Part shown: positions 44,706 to 54,340 of the stretch, piece by piece
Layout of the letters: each line of letters starts with the position of its first letter
Numbering within the stretch: the first letter of the stretch is position 1
Source of the DNA: Planctomycetota bacterium
GTDB taxonomy: Bacteria; Planctomycetota; UBA1135; GCA-002686595
Direction of reading: 5' to 3'
Length of the DNA: 64,000 nucleotides
Assembly: GCA_012959785.1 (NCBI GenBank)
Contig: DUCM01000010.1
Span: forward strand, 386-64,385
Notes under the pieces: generated by a model
What the model was told of the DNA's origin: nothing
Seen by the model: only the letters and a program-made list of their open reading frames with translations
Database searches by the model: none
Made by a program: the position numbers and the translations under genes

Positions 44706-45854
44706 ATGACACCTTTGACCATGGTCCTGCCCCTGAGCTGGATACAGGCGGCTGGCGAAGCAGCCTCCCAGGCTGAGTCCGGGAGGTTCGCCAGCCCCGG
44801 CATCGACCGTGCCCGGGCCTTGTTGGAGCCCCTCTCGGGCAATGCCTGGGTGTTGGCCGCCGCGGCGCTTGTGGCCTCGGTCATCGTGGCCAAGCTGGCC
44901 GATTTGATCCTGGGCCAGACCCTCAAGGCTCTCGCCGGGCGCACCAGCACGCTCTTCGACGACCGCTTGATCGAGCTCTTGCACCGGCCCGTGATCCAGA
45001 CCGTGGTCTTCTTTGGTGTTCTGGTGGCACTGGCTTTCCTCGAACCCGGTGCTGCCACGACGAGCTTTGTCACGCGCTTGGTTTGGTCCGTGATCGCTCT
45101 GGTTTGGACTGTCTTTGTCTTGCGCGCGTCGAACAGTCTGCTGCGTGGAGTGAGCGAACACGATAGCGTCCTGCATATCATCGAGCCGCGCACCTTTCCG
45201 CTCTTCAGCAACCTGGCCAAGGTCATCATCCTGGCACTGAGCACCTGGTGTTTGATTAGTATCTGGGGTGCGAACATGACTGGTTGGCTGGCCTCGGCCG
45301 GTGTGGTGGGGCTCGCCATCGGTTTCGCGGCTCAGGACACTCTTTCGAATCTATTTGCCGGAGTCTTCGTCATCGCCGACGCGCCCTTTCGGGTGGGGGA
45401 CTACATCGTGCTCGATACCGGCGACCGCGGCCGCGTTGTGAATATTGGCCTGCGCTCCACGCGCTTGATGACCCGCGACGATGTAGAGATCACCATTCCC
45501 AACTCGGTCATCGGCGGCGGGCGCATCACCAATCAGAGCAGCGGCAAGTCCCCGAGCATGCGTATCCGGTTGCCGGTGTCGGTGGCCTACGGTAGCGACA
45601 TCGATGCTCTGCGCGAGATCCTGAACGAGATCGCTCGAGCCGAGCCTTTGGCGCTGGACGAGCCCGCACCGCGCGTTCGTTTTCGAGCGATGGCGGATTC
45701 AGGACTTAATTTCGAGTTGATGCTCTGGGTCCAGGATCCATCGCTCAAGGGCCTCGCGTTGGACGCCTTGAACACGGCGATCTACAAGCGCTTGACCGTT
45801 GAGGGAATCGAGATTCCCTATCCCAAGCGGGATGTGTATCTGCACAACGCCTGA
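44706..45854 (+). CDS. MscS-family mechanosensitive channel
   Basis: A 382-residue inner-membrane channel (GTG 44703 is an alternative start one codon upstream). Three to four helices lead into the pore helix and beta domain: VVGLAIGFAAQDTLSNLFAGVFVIADAPFRVGDYIVL, then VNIGLRSTRLMTRDDVEITIPNSVI and the C-terminal alpha/beta domain. The Gly/Ala-spaced pore helix is typical of MscS. It would open on membrane tension and release solutes in hypo-osmotic shock. No neighbour suggests a special role. Confidence 0.88.
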   Translation: MTPLTMVLPLSWIQAAGEAASQAESGRFASPGIDRARALLEPLSGNAWVLAAAALVASVIVAKLADLILGQTLKALAGRTSTLFDDRLIELLHRPVIQTVVFFGVLVALAFLEPGAATTSFVTRLVWSVIALVWTVFVLRASNSLLRGVSEHDSVLHIIEPRTFPLFSNLAKVIILALSTWCLISIWGANMTGWLASAGVVGLAIGFAAQDTLSNLFAGVFVIADAPFRVGDYIVLDTGDRGRVVNIGLRSTRLMTRDDVEITIPNSVIGGGRITNQSSGKSPSMRIRLPVSVAYGSDIDALREILNEIARAEPLALDEPAPRVRFRAMADSGLNFELMLWVQDPSLKGLALDALNTAIYKRLTVEGIEIPYPKRDVYLHNA

Positions 45855-45875
45855 CGAGTTAGGCCAAGCCACGCC

Positions 45876-46673
45876 ATGATGCCGCTCTTGCCCCTTCTAA
45901 CCGTTTGCGCCATGGGCGCTGCTGTTGGCTCCAGCGAGGATGAAGCCCTCAAGACCGTGGCCCAGCGAGTCTTGCGCGATGTGCCGCCCGATGAACTTGA
46001 GGGCGAGTGGCCGCGCTGGGAGGGCGGCTTCGACGGTGGCGCCAGCCTGCGTTCAGGCAACGACTCAACGCGCAACTTTCGTCTCGATGGCAATTTGGGA
46101 TTGCGGCGCGAGCACGATCGCTTGCGCGGCGCGGCTTTCTGGCGCTACGACACCCAGCGCCAGAGCGACGGCGAGCTGGCGGTCAGCGAGCGGCACTACG
46201 GCGGCTCCATGCAATACGACCTCTTCCTCGACGCCCGTGAGTACCTGCTCGTGGGCGCCAGTGGCGAACGCGACTTCAAGTCCCAGCTCGACTTGCGATT
46301 GACTAGCGGCGTGGGCTACGGCTACCAATTCAGGGAGGACGAGACCCTGTCCCTTTCGGCTGAGCTGGGTGCCGGTTGGTTCTACGAGGACTTCGCCGCC
46401 CGGGAAGCTTCGGATTCGCTCAGCGGGCGCCTGGCTGTCAACTGGATTTGGAACCCCCTTGACAGGCTTTCGGTCGAACAGCACCTCGAGCACTTTGCCA
46501 GCTTCGAATCCCTGGACGATACGCTCAGTCGCTTGGAGAGCAGTTTGCGCTATGAACTCAAGCAGGATTGGTACGCTCTCTTTTCCTGGCACCTGCGCTG
46601 GGACAGCGAACCGGCGGCCGACGAGGTACGCGGAGACCACGATGTTGCCCTGACTCTGGGCTGGAGCTTCTGA
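45876..46673 (+). CDS. DUF481-like outer-membrane beta-barrel protein
   Basis: A 265-residue exported protein with signal peptide MMPLLPLLTVCAMGAAVGS. The rest alternates aromatic and polar residues as in a beta-barrel: GGFDGGASLRSGNDSTRNF, HYGGSMQYDLFLDAREYLLVG, SGVGYGYQFREDETLSLS and the final VALTLGWSF strand. The pattern fits DUF481 barrels. The gene follows the channel by 21 bp and runs directly into the ZIP-permease gene. Function is unknown. Confidence 0.72.
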   Translation: MMPLLPLLTVCAMGAAVGSSEDEALKTVAQRVLRDVPPDELEGEWPRWEGGFDGGASLRSGNDSTRNFRLDGNLGLRREHDRLRGAAFWRYDTQRQSDGELAVSERHYGGSMQYDLFLDAREYLLVGASGERDFKSQLDLRLTSGVGYGYQFREDETLSLSAELGAGWFYEDFAAREASDSLSGRLAVNWIWNPLDRLSVEQHLEHFASFESLDDTLSRLESSLRYELKQDWYALFSWHLRWDSEPAADEVRGDHDVALTLGWSF

Positions 46674-46678
46674 GCGCC

Positions 46679-48514
46679 TTGGAACTTTCGACCTTCGCCA
46701 TTCTGGCTGCGATCTTTGTCGCCACCCTGCTCGGCGCTCTGCCGCCCCTGGCGCGGCGTTGGAGTGACCGTGGGTTGCATCTCTTTATCGCGGTCTCCGC
46801 CGGCATCTTCCTGGGCACGGTCTTCCTGCATCTTCTGCCCGAGCTGGCCCATGTCGCCGCGGCCGACGAGGGTCACGGCGAATCCGGGCCCTGGTTGGCC
46901 GCTCTGGGGGGCTTCTTGGGGCTGTTCCTCCTGGAAAAGGTTTGGCTGCGCGGCACTGATGAGCGCGGTGGCGTCGATCCCCACGAGGTGGTTTGGCTGC
47001 CGGCCTACATCGGCTTGTGCGTGCACGCTTTCACCGCCGGCCTGGGTCTTTCCGCCTTGGACATCAAGGCTTTGGTGCTCCTGCCCATCCTGTGGCACAA
47101 GATCACTGAGTCCTTCTCGCTCACCAGCGTCTTGCAACTCTCGGGCGCGAGCCGCAGCCGGTTCTGGCTCCTCGTCGGTTCCTTCTCCCTGGTGACGCCC
47201 CTGGGTTTCTTGTTTGGCGAGCACCTGCTCATCGGTGAGCAAGGTCAGGCCAAGTTGCTCATGGGGCTGGCTTGCGGGACCTTCCTCTACATCGCCGCCT
47301 GCGATCTTCTGCCCGAGGTTTTTCACCACCTGGAGAAGCGCACGCCGCGTCTCGTGGCTCTCCTTTTGGGCATTGCATCCACGGCCCTCTTTCCCCACGA
47401 GCTCGAGGCCGCGGGGGAACCGCTCCTGGTGGTGGATTGGGCCCTTGGAAGTTGGAGCGTGCTGCTCGCCATGGCGCCCTACCTGCTCTTCGGTTTTGTC
47501 ATCGCCGGTCTGCTCTCCGAGTGGCTCGCGCCGTCTTGGCTGAGTCGCTTCCTCGCGGGAGACACGGCGCGCTCGGTGGGTATTGCCTCGGTGCTCGGCG
47601 CGCCCTTGCCCCTGTGTTCTTGTTCGGTGTTGCCGGTGGCAGCTTCCCTGCGCCGCGGCGGCGCCAGCAAGGGCGCCACCAGCGCCTTTCTCGTGGCCAC
47701 CCCCGAAACCGGTGTGGACTCGGTGGCCGTGACCTGGGGCCTAATGGACCCCGTGCTGACCATCGCGCGGCCCGTGGCTTCGGTACTCTCGGCCGTGTTC
47801 TGTGGTTTGGGTGTCAACTGGCTGGTGAAGAGCGGCCACGATGATGACCCTCAAGCTGGCCGCGGAGGCGAGGCCAGCACCGATTCGTGTGCTGGGAGTG
47901 AGGACTCATCCAAGGGAGCCGCGCCCGTTTCCAAGCCGGGCCATTGGCTCTCTCGTGCCATGCGCTTCGCCTTCGTGGACATGTTCGATGACCTCGCCGG
48001 AGCCTTGCTCCTGGGTCTTGTGCTGTCGGGCCTGATCTCGGCCCTCGTGCCCCCCGATGCCCTTTCCGAGGGTCTCCTCGGCGGCCACTCGGGACTCTTG
48101 GTCATGCTGGCCATCGGCATTCCTGTCTATGTCTGCGCTTCCGCTTCCACGCCCATCGCCGCCAGCCTGATTCTCAAGGGTCTCAGTCCCGGCGCTGCCC
48201 TGGTTTTCCTACTCGCCGGCCCGGCCACCAACCTGGCCACCCTAACGGTCATGGCCACCTACCTCGGCAAGCGCACGGTGGTGTTGCACATCGCTCTTCT
48301 GGCCCTGGTGACTTTGATTTGCGGCTTGGCGCTCAATGCCATCTACGCCGCCCTCCGCATCGCACCCTCGGCCCGCCTCGCCGAGGAACACTCCATGGCC
48401 CCCGGCCCCCTCGAACTCGCGTGTACAGTGGTCCTCGTGGGTTGCCTCGCGGCGACCTGGTGGCGCAGAGCCAAGAACTCAAACTCAAGCGCGCCGGGGC
48501 ACTCCCACATTTAG
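46679..48514 (+). CDS. Fusion of a ZIP metal transporter and an ArsP_1/SO_0444-type permease
   Basis: About 611 residues from TTG 46679; CTG 46670 overlaps the preceding stop. Residues 1-235 resemble ZIP transporters: FIAVSAGIFLGTVFLHLLPE, C-V-H-A-FTAGLGLSAL (the usual D-G after H-x3 is A-G) and WHKITESFSLTS. Residues 240-600 are a permease of the family including SO_0444 Cu/Zn efflux proteins: FGFVIAGLLSEWL, GAPLPLCSCSVLPVAASLRRGG, ATPETGVDSVAVTWGL and, in the second half, YVCASASTPIAASLILKGLSPGAALVFLLAGPATN. A Cys/Ser/Asp-rich linker joins the halves of the permease. A metal exporter is likely. Confidence 0.75.
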   Translation: MELSTFAILAAIFVATLLGALPPLARRWSDRGLHLFIAVSAGIFLGTVFLHLLPELAHVAAADEGHGESGPWLAALGGFLGLFLLEKVWLRGTDERGGVDPHEVVWLPAYIGLCVHAFTAGLGLSALDIKALVLLPILWHKITESFSLTSVLQLSGASRSRFWLLVGSFSLVTPLGFLFGEHLLIGEQGQAKLLMGLACGTFLYIAACDLLPEVFHHLEKRTPRLVALLLGIASTALFPHELEAAGEPLLVVDWALGSWSVLLAMAPYLLFGFVIAGLLSEWLAPSWLSRFLAGDTARSVGIASVLGAPLPLCSCSVLPVAASLRRGGASKGATSAFLVATPETGVDSVAVTWGLMDPVLTIARPVASVLSAVFCGLGVNWLVKSGHDDDPQAGRGGEASTDSCAGSEDSSKGAAPVSKPGHWLSRAMRFAFVDMFDDLAGALLLGLVLSGLISALVPPDALSEGLLGGHSGLLVMLAIGIPVYVCASASTPIAASLILKGLSPGAALVFLLAGPATNLATLTVMATYLGKRTVVLHIALLALVTLICGLALNAIYAALRIAPSARLAEEHSMAPGPLELACTVVLVGCLAATWWRRAKNSNSSAPGHSHI

Positions 48515-48654
48515 CCCGGTCTCACGACTCGTTGGCGTAGCCGAGGGCACAAGCGGGCCGTGAATCGCGAACTTTGCCCCAGGAAGCCATAGTGGCCGAG
48601 GGTGACGGCGCCCCGAGGCCTGACCTTGAACCACAGCCGCGCAGGCCCTGCCGC

Positions 48655-49428
<774 letters not shown>

Positions 49429-49871
49429 AGGGCCTCCTGGGGCCGGGGAATGGGGAGCCTAGGCGCAACGCGCGCGAGAGGAGAGGGATCCTAGCAGGTT
49501 GCCCAGGCGGCCTGCTAGGGTGCCTCAGCTCCAGGATCACCCAGGTTTTTACCTGGCCATGTGAGTGAGTAAAGTGGGGAAAAGCTAGGTGGGCATGGAC
49601 GCGAGGTGAACTGTTTGTTGCCCCGATCAGAGCGCGAATAGGGTGGAGTTCCTACACGAAGGGTGCAACAGTAGGCATGAGGCGGGTTTTTCGGTCCAGA
49701 AGGGGTGAGCTTTTTTCACAGAGCCCGGGACCTACCTGTACCTTCTCATGTCACCACTTCACCGGGCCACTAGCCTGCGCATGAACAACTAGCCAGATCA
49801 AGAGCCAGCCAGGTCCACCCCCCCCCGTTGGCGTCCCACATTCTTCAGCCAACCATGAAGCTCACGAATCC
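49429..49871. promoter_or_regulatory. Divergent intergenic region with a hairpin and a triple repeat
   Basis: About 440 bp between fabI (left) and the gene at 49872. CCTAGCAGG (49490-49498) pairs with CCTGCTAGG (49511-49519), with GCC/GGC pairing inside the loop; it lies in the fabI leader. At 49854-49904 the phrase CCATGAAGCTCA occurs three times at 17-18 bp spacing, so three ATGs compete as starts. The first gives only six codons (MKLTNP) before a stop. Nothing else is recognisable. Confidence 0.45.
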
Positions 49872-50564
49872 ATGAAGCTCAGGAAACCCATGAAGCTCAG
49901 GAGTAGTAGCAGCCCCTCCTCGCTGGAAGCCCTCGCTGGGCCCTCCGAGGCCGTTAGAGAGACCGATCAGAGGGGCGTCCAGGCTGGGTCCCCTGTCCTG
50001 GAGCCGAGCCGGCGCTCGAATCCCAGGGCCCTTCTTCTGGGCTCACCGCGCACCGTGCTCGCGCGGCTGACCCTCGGCGACCCCCTCAAATTGCGGAACC
50101 TCGTCAGCGCACGCTTGCGAATTCGTCACCTACTCATGGACGCCGAGCGCGTCTATCTCGTGGCTCTGGCGCACTGCGCCCGGGACGGCTGCCGCTACCG
50201 CGCGCAGCAGGCCTTCGACGCCTGGCTCAAGCAACGGGTCGAAAGGGCCATCGATGATGTCCTCGACGCCGGCCCCGCCGACGCCGAAGCAGAGCGCTCG
50301 TCCGCAGCCTGGGCCGACCTGGCTCGCCCCCTGGGGCTGTCGGCAGTCAACATGGCCCGGGCCAGCGTCAACTTCAACGCCCTGCCGCTCAACTCACGGA
50401 CGGCCTTCTTTTACCTGGTCCTCGATGGCCGCTCCCTCGATGAGTGGGCCCTCGCGAGTGGCCGTTGTGCCTCGGACCTGGCCTGTGATGCGCGCCGCGG
50501 CCTACAGGTTTTTCTCGACTTCACCCAGACAGGAGCGCTCTCGAGCGCAAACAGCAAGCCATGA
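49872..50564 (+). CDS. Hypothetical protein, possibly sigma-factor-like; first gene of a three-gene regulator operon
   Basis: A 230-residue protein with a low-complexity basic/Ser N-terminus. ATG 49890 is also in frame; both lie in a triple repeat. From about residue 85 it is helical (LRIRHLLMDAERVYLVALAHC; QQAFDAWLKQRVERAIDDVL). The end, LPLNSRTAFFYLVLDGRSLDEWALASGRCASDLACDARRG, resembles the helix-turn-helix spacing of sigma region 4 (L..R.aF.L...dG.s..E.A...G). This likeness is weak and no family is claimed. It overlaps the next gene as ATGA. Confidence 0.5.
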   Translation: MKLRKPMKLRSSSSPSSLEALAGPSEAVRETDQRGVQAGSPVLEPSRRSNPRALLLGSPRTVLARLTLGDPLKLRNLVSARLRIRHLLMDAERVYLVALAHCARDGCRYRAQQAFDAWLKQRVERAIDDVLDAGPADAEAERSSAAWADLARPLGLSAVNMARASVNFNALPLNSRTAFFYLVLDGRSLDEWALASGRCASDLACDARRGLQVFLDFTQTGALSSANSKP

Positions 50565-51562
50565 GTTCTCTTCCCAGCGACCCTCTAGCTTCCCTGGAGC
50601 GCAGCGAAGCCCTGGACCAGATCCTGAAGGACCTGGCGCAGCGAGCCCAGGCGGCTCGGCTGTGGATCTCCCCCGAGCGCCTGCAGGCTCTTTCCGAGCG
50701 CCTGCTCACCCGCCGCGAAGAGCGCGTCAAGCGCGGGCGCAATGCGTCTCCCGCCGAGATTGAGCCCCAGGCCGAAGAGGTCCTGATTGCAGCCCACCAG
50801 CGCGCCCAGGCCGATCTCCTGCGCGGTGCCCTGGATCTCGTCCTGTGGCGCAGCCTCGAAGGCCGTTCCCTGTCGGACTTCGGCACCCAGGCGCCCTGCC
50901 ATGAAGAGTGGGCCAAGGCCGCCGCCGCAGAATTTGACCGTGCCCTCATGGATGGCCTGGCGGTGGACGGCGATCTGATGGTTTGCTGCCTCGTCGAGTG
51001 CTCCGGCTGGCCCCGCGAGATGGATCTCGCCCAGGCAGCCCAGCGCCTCGATCCGAGCTGGCGCAGCCGTTTCGCCGTTGTGCTCGCTTCCATGGCGGAA
51101 GGCCGGGATGCCTCCGTGCTCGAAGCCGCCAACGATCTCTTGCGTTGTGAATTACCCCTGCGCATCCGCGCGAGCTTGCATGAAGCCCGCGCCACCGCCC
51201 TCGAACGGCGTGGCGCATGGGCGCAGGCCTTGGCCGCCCACGAACGCTCTCTGGCTTTGCGGCCAAGCCCGCGGGCGGCTCTGGCCGCGTGGGTGCTCGC
51301 CGTCGAGCATGGAGAGGATGCCAGTCGCGAAATGGCCTGGCGCGCGTTGAGCGCAACTTGGCGCGGCAAGACGCCCCTGGGCGCAGCCCGCGAAGGCTAC
51401 CTCTGGCGCGAATTCTTGGCCCGCCGCGCACTCGCTGACCAAGAACTCAGCGAGAGTTTGCTTCAGGCCTCCGAGGTGGCCCTGTGGAGCGATGAGCCGT
51501 TCCTCAGTTACGACGAGCAGGGCGCCTACGCTCCAGAAGAAACCGCGGGAGCAGGTGCATGA
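50561..51562 (+). CDS. TPR-like helical protein, middle gene of the regulator operon
   Basis: A 333-residue, Ala/Leu/Arg-rich, all-helical soluble protein. Residues 200-290 look like tetratricopeptide-type repeats (LHEARATALERRGAWAQALAAHERSLALRPSPRAA). The N-terminal half contains LARRRE-like charged helices (ERLQALSERLLTRREERVK). No signal peptide and no catalytic motif. ATGA overlaps on both sides couple it to the gene before and the AAA+ gene after, implying a stoichiometric complex or a shared pathway. Confidence 0.55.
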   Translation: MSSLPSDPLASLERSEALDQILKDLAQRAQAARLWISPERLQALSERLLTRREERVKRGRNASPAEIEPQAEEVLIAAHQRAQADLLRGALDLVLWRSLEGRSLSDFGTQAPCHEEWAKAAAAEFDRALMDGLAVDGDLMVCCLVECSGWPREMDLAQAAQRLDPSWRSRFAVVLASMAEGRDASVLEAANDLLRCELPLRIRASLHEARATALERRGAWAQALAAHERSLALRPSPRAALAAWVLAVEHGEDASREMAWRALSATWRGKTPLGAAREGYLWREFLARRALADQELSESLLQASEVALWSDEPFLSYDEQGAYAPEETAGAGA

Positions 51563-54270
51563 TAGATAAGGAAGAGGACGCCGGTGGAGAGCGGGTCTTC
51601 GAGTGGTTGGTGCCAGAGGGAGGGCAAGCAGAATCCGATGCCGTGCGCGTGATGCAGTTCGTCAAAGCCTTGAGCGCCCATGCCACGGGAAACGGCGATG
51701 CGGATCTCGATCTCGCACGGGAGGAGCTCGAGCGCAGCGGTTCGGCCCAGGCCTGCGCCGCATTGGAAGACCTATTGCGCTTGCACCTCGCCTCGCATCT
51801 AGGGGGTACGAGCTTTGCGTGGTTTGGCCAGAGCGAGCGCTCAGCTGCCGAAGCCTGGCGCGCCCTCGAAGCTCTGCGCGAAGAAGGTCCGCCCCTGCCC
51901 GGGGTGCCCGAACCCGACGAGAGCTCCCTCGCCGTGGCCGCACGGCTGCTCGAAGCGCTCTTCCGCTGGGGCGCGGAACCGGCACAGCTCGAGTTGTGGC
52001 GAGCTCGCCTGGAACTTAGCTGCGGCGGCGCGGCCATGGGCGTGGAGGCCTTCCGCGCGCGCCTCGACAAGGTCGAGCCGCTCTCGTCCAGGCTCCACGA
52101 GCGCACCCTGCTCCTGGCGGGCCTGGTGGAGTCGCTGTTTGACGCCGGTTCCGCCCGCGAAGCCCAAATTCTGCTTCAGGACCACCAGGCGCTCGTCGCA
52201 GGCGACGAGCGCCTGCGCCAACTCGAGGCCTGGGGCCAGGTCATCATGGGCAACCTGGAAGGCGCGCAAGAGACCGCGGCGGGGCTAGAGCCCTGGTCGG
52301 CGGTCCTGCCTGAAGCCCTGGTGGACCTGCGTGCGAGTTGGCCCGAGGCCCTGCGCTGGCTGCCTGGCCGCGAGGACTCCACGGGCGCCCTGCGGCGGGG
52401 GACACGTGCCCTGCCCGAGAAGCCCACTTCGCGCGGGGACCTGGGCGCGGCGGTGCTGGCCGTCTTCGCCTTCGGTCCCGGGCGCAGCGCCGAGCCCCTA
52501 CTCGTGGATATCGCTACCGGCTTGCGCCACGGAGTCGAGGGCTGGCTTATCGAAAGGGAAAACGCTTGCGCCGTGCCTTCCTTGCCCGAGCACGAACTGG
52601 TGCTCACCGCGCTGCCCTGCATCTCCCACGGCGAGTCCCTGCGAGGTTCCCTCGACCCACGCAGCCTGGCGCGGGCCCTGGTGCCCGTGCTCGACCACGA
52701 GCAGGAGGTCGCCGGTTGGCTGCACCTGGAGTGCGAACACCATCTCTTGCCCTCGACCGCGCAGCTCATGCGTTTTGCCGCCGCCTGGCGCCCGGCCGTC
52801 CTGCGCCGCGGTCGTTTCGCGCAAATGGCCGCCATGGATCCGGAAACCGCGAGCGTGGTGAGCGAGTGCCGGCCATCGGTCGACGGTTGGAATCGCGTTG
52901 ACGCCGAAGAGCGTCTGGCCCAGCGCGTCGGCCGGGACGAGCAACCCTTCCTCGCGGAAGTCTTCGAGGCCTTGGTGGAGACCCTCGGCTTGGACAGCGC
53001 GCGCCGCCGTTGGTGGGGCTTTCGCATCCAGGGCTCGCAACTGGAATCCGCCGCCAGCGGTGGGGGCCGAGAACGGCCTGAGGTCCCCGAATGGGGCGGA
53101 GCGCGGGCCCTGGAACGGGCGCTTGCCACCGGCGGCGTTGTGCAATTCAGCGATGCCGACGAGGGCCTCTGCATGGACAAGAGTGCCCGCTCTGGCGTCG
53201 TCTTGCCGATCCTCGCCAGCGGCGAGTGCCTGGGGCTCTTGGCGGTGGAATCGTGCCGCCGCAACGATTTCGTGAGTCACGACTTCAACGCCTACTGCGA
53301 GGCGGCCGAGCACTTCGCCCTGGCCCTTGAATTCGCGGCGCTGCGCGCCTGGCACCACCATCAACACGGTCACGACCTCTACTTCGATCCCACGTCCATG
53401 GGCTTCGAGGAATTCGCCAGCGAAGTGCGCAGAGCCAGTGCCTCAAAATCGCCGGTGCTCTTGAGCGGTCCCACGGGCAGCGGCAAGACCATCATCGCGC
53501 GCTGGATTCAGCGCCTGAAATCCGCGTCCAGCGAGCCCCTGGAGGTTCTGGATGTAGCCGTGGAGGGCGCCCACGGCGGCGCCCCCGAGCGGCTGGCGGC
53601 CAAGCTGGCCCAGGGCGGCGACCGCGGTCTCTTGATCGAGGGACTCTCGAGCATGGACCCCGAATCCCAGGGCGTTCTACTGGCTGCCCTCGAAGGCAAC
53701 CGCGGCAAACGACCTCTCTATGTCACCAGTAACCTCTCCGCCGCCGATGCCACGGAACAGGGTCTCTTGCGTTCGGACCTCGCCGCACGGCTCGACCGCT
53801 TGCAACTCCACATACCTTCCCTCGCCGATCGGCGCGAGGAGATTGTGGGCTGGATCGGTTTCCTGTCCCGGCGTTTTGCCCTCGAAGAGGGCTGCAGTGT
53901 GCCCAGCTTCACAGACGAGGCTCTGGCCTTGCTCTGGCGTCAGGATTGGGGCACCTCTGTGCGCGATCTCGAGAGCTTCGTGTTCAAGTTGGTGCTCTCC
54001 CATGGAGGAGGCGAAATCGATGTCGATGGTGTTCGCGATGTGGCCAAGAGCTACAAGGTTAAGTTGAAGAACAAGATCCCCTCGCGACATCCCCGGCGCT
54101 GGGATCTCGTGGCCGCGGTGCGCAGTACCTTCAAGGGCGGCAACAACTTCAACAAATCCCGCGCCGCGCTTTATCTCGGCTGGGACCCCGACACCCTGGT
54201 CAGTCGTTTGAACGATGCGGCGATCGACGCAGAGAGCCTGGCCTGCGAACCCCTGGCCTGGCGGCGCTGA
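51559..54270 (+). CDS. Degenerate sigma-54-activator-like AAA+ protein with helical, GAF and Fis-type domains
   Basis: A 903-residue protein. Residues 1-420 are a helical (TPR-like) region. About 470-615 fits a GAF domain (ARSGVVLPILASGECLGLLAVESCRRNDF). From 620 an AAA+ domain like NtrC-type activators follows, with Walker A GPTGSGKT at 637-644, a SNLSAAD sensor strand, arginine-finger region LRSDLAARLDRL and LADRREEIVGWIGFL. The GAFTGA loop that touches sigma-54 is missing, and Walker B reads GLLIEGLSS without the Asp-Glu pair. The end (NKSRAALYLGWDPDTLVSRLNDA) is a Fis-type helix-turn-helix. It may regulate transcription by another route. Confidence 0.72.
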   Translation: MIDKEEDAGGERVFEWLVPEGGQAESDAVRVMQFVKALSAHATGNGDADLDLAREELERSGSAQACAALEDLLRLHLASHLGGTSFAWFGQSERSAAEAWRALEALREEGPPLPGVPEPDESSLAVAARLLEALFRWGAEPAQLELWRARLELSCGGAAMGVEAFRARLDKVEPLSSRLHERTLLLAGLVESLFDAGSAREAQILLQDHQALVAGDERLRQLEAWGQVIMGNLEGAQETAAGLEPWSAVLPEALVDLRASWPEALRWLPGREDSTGALRRGTRALPEKPTSRGDLGAAVLAVFAFGPGRSAEPLLVDIATGLRHGVEGWLIERENACAVPSLPEHELVLTALPCISHGESLRGSLDPRSLARALVPVLDHEQEVAGWLHLECEHHLLPSTAQLMRFAAAWRPAVLRRGRFAQMAAMDPETASVVSECRPSVDGWNRVDAEERLAQRVGRDEQPFLAEVFEALVETLGLDSARRRWWGFRIQGSQLESAASGGGRERPEVPEWGGARALERALATGGVVQFSDADEGLCMDKSARSGVVLPILASGECLGLLAVESCRRNDFVSHDFNAYCEAAEHFALALEFAALRAWHHHQHGHDLYFDPTSMGFEEFASEVRRASASKSPVLLSGPTGSGKTIIARWIQRLKSASSEPLEVLDVAVEGAHGGAPERLAAKLAQGGDRGLLIEGLSSMDPESQGVLLAALEGNRGKRPLYVTSNLSAADATEQGLLRSDLAARLDRLQLHIPSLADRREEIVGWIGFLSRRFALEEGCSVPSFTDEALALLWRQDWGTSVRDLESFVFKLVLSHGGGEIDVDGVRDVAKSYKVKLKNKIPSRHPRRWDLVAAVRSTFKGGNNFNKSRAALYLGWDPDTLVSRLNDAAIDAESLACEPLAWRR

Positions 54271-54340
54271 ATAGAGGAGAGATGGGCCCCTTATGTGGGC
54301 CATGCCGTAGGATGGATGGGCGCAATCCCAAGCAGAGCCT

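Noticed and set aside
49490..49519. Hairpin upstream of fabI as a riboswitch
   Set aside because: Just one 9-bp stem with a short inner pair; no conserved riboswitch core can be recognised.
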